This document shows, piece by piece, positions 13,426 to 13,571 of a DNA stretch of 13,571 nt. The notes beneath the pieces were generated by a model. It searched no databases. It worked only from the letters and a program-made list of their open reading frames with translations, and was not told where the DNA came from. Every line of letters begins with the position of its first letter. Positions within the stretch are counted from its first letter, which is position 1. The position numbers and the translations under genes were made by a program. The stretch spans positions 21,098-34,668 of the forward strand of contig VBJT01000144.1 in NCBI GenBank assembly GCA_005880075.1, given 5' to 3'. The DNA comes from Chloroflexota bacterium (GTDB taxonomy: Bacteria > Chloroflexota > Dehalococcoidia > SM23-28-2 > RBG-16-64-32).

Positions 13426-13571
13426 ATGCACGTCCAGATTGTCAACTTCAACTTGAAAGACATGACCGCTGCCGGGTTCCGCTCGATGGCGAACGAGGTC
13501 GCTCCGGCCTTCGCGAGCATGCCCGGACTGCTCGGCAAGATCTGGCTCGCGGACGTCGGCAAGAACAGTTA
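13426..13571 (+). CDS. YdhR/ABM-family monooxygenase, N-terminal part (cut by window end)
   Basis: The 48 complete codons visible begin MHVQIVNFNLKDMTAAGF and continue through APAFASMPGLLGKIWLADVG. The pattern matches the start of YdhR-type proteins, which are small (about 100 residues) ferredoxin-like dimers of the antibiotic-biosynthesis-monooxygenase fold. The opening VQIVNF beta strand, the helix with FRSMANEVAPAFASMPGL, and KIWLAD are the typical succession. Their role is proposed to be oxidation of small aromatic or quinone-like molecules without cofactors, but physiological substrates are mostly unknown. AGGAGGAG at 13414-13421 precedes the ATG by 4 nt. The gene runs off the right end, so its integrity cannot be judged. 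If the tRNA half at 13101 marks an element boundary, this gene is inside the element. Confidence 0.75.
   Translation, partial: MHVQIVNFNLKDMTAAGFRSMANEVAPAFASMPGLLGKIWLADVGKNS

Overview
The window reads as chromosomal DNA of a high-G+C, probably soil-dwelling bacterium. The mix of genes is typical of the Terrabacteria side (Actinobacteriota, Chloroflexota, Dormibacterota-like) but also occurs elsewhere, and the sequence alone does not settle the taxon. There are no plasmid, phage-structural or CRISPR genes. Genes at 1-9483 use more A/T-ending codons than the dehalogenase/sulfatase pair at 9619-12868, so the window is compositionally mosaic.

Layout. (a) 151-2360 (+): an OmpR-type response regulator and its membrane histidine kinase, separated by 5 bp. 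(b) 2459-9483 (+): a tightly packed cell-surface glycan operon. It holds a DegT/StrS sugar aminotransferase, an NAD-dependent epimerase/dehydratase, a family 2 glycosyltransferase broken by a frame change near 5117, a polytopic membrane protein, a natural fusion of an MFS transporter to a NodB-type polysaccharide deacetylase, and a second NAD-dependent sugar epimerase. Gaps run from 13-bp overlaps to 4 bp. (c) 9619-12868 (-): a formylglycine-type sulfatase followed by a haloalkane dehalogenase, convergent with the glycan operon. (d) 12869-13425: a non-coding stretch carrying the 3' half of a tRNA-Lys-like gene, without its 5' half, flanked by short direct and inverted repeats. This looks like the attachment-site scar of an integrated element. 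(e) 13426-end (+): the first 48 codons of a YdhR/ABM-type monooxygenase, cut by the window edge.

How it fits together. The aminotransferase and the two epimerases would make amino- or epimerised nucleotide sugars. The glycosyltransferase and membrane protein would build or move a lipid-linked glycan. The transporter-deacetylase fusion would expose a deacetylase outside the membrane to trim N-acetyl groups. The two-component pair upstream may control this operon; three small palindromes at roughly 15-bp steps lie in the gap between them. The sulfatase and dehalogenase could form a separate catabolic pair acting on sulfated and halogenated organics.

The most unusual points are the transporter-deacetylase fusion with a predicted 13th membrane helix, the in-gene deletion/frame change that separates the glycosyltransferase catalytic part from its tail, and the tRNA 3'-half att scar with its repeats. 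I did not find convincing evidence of a wholly new multi-gene system.
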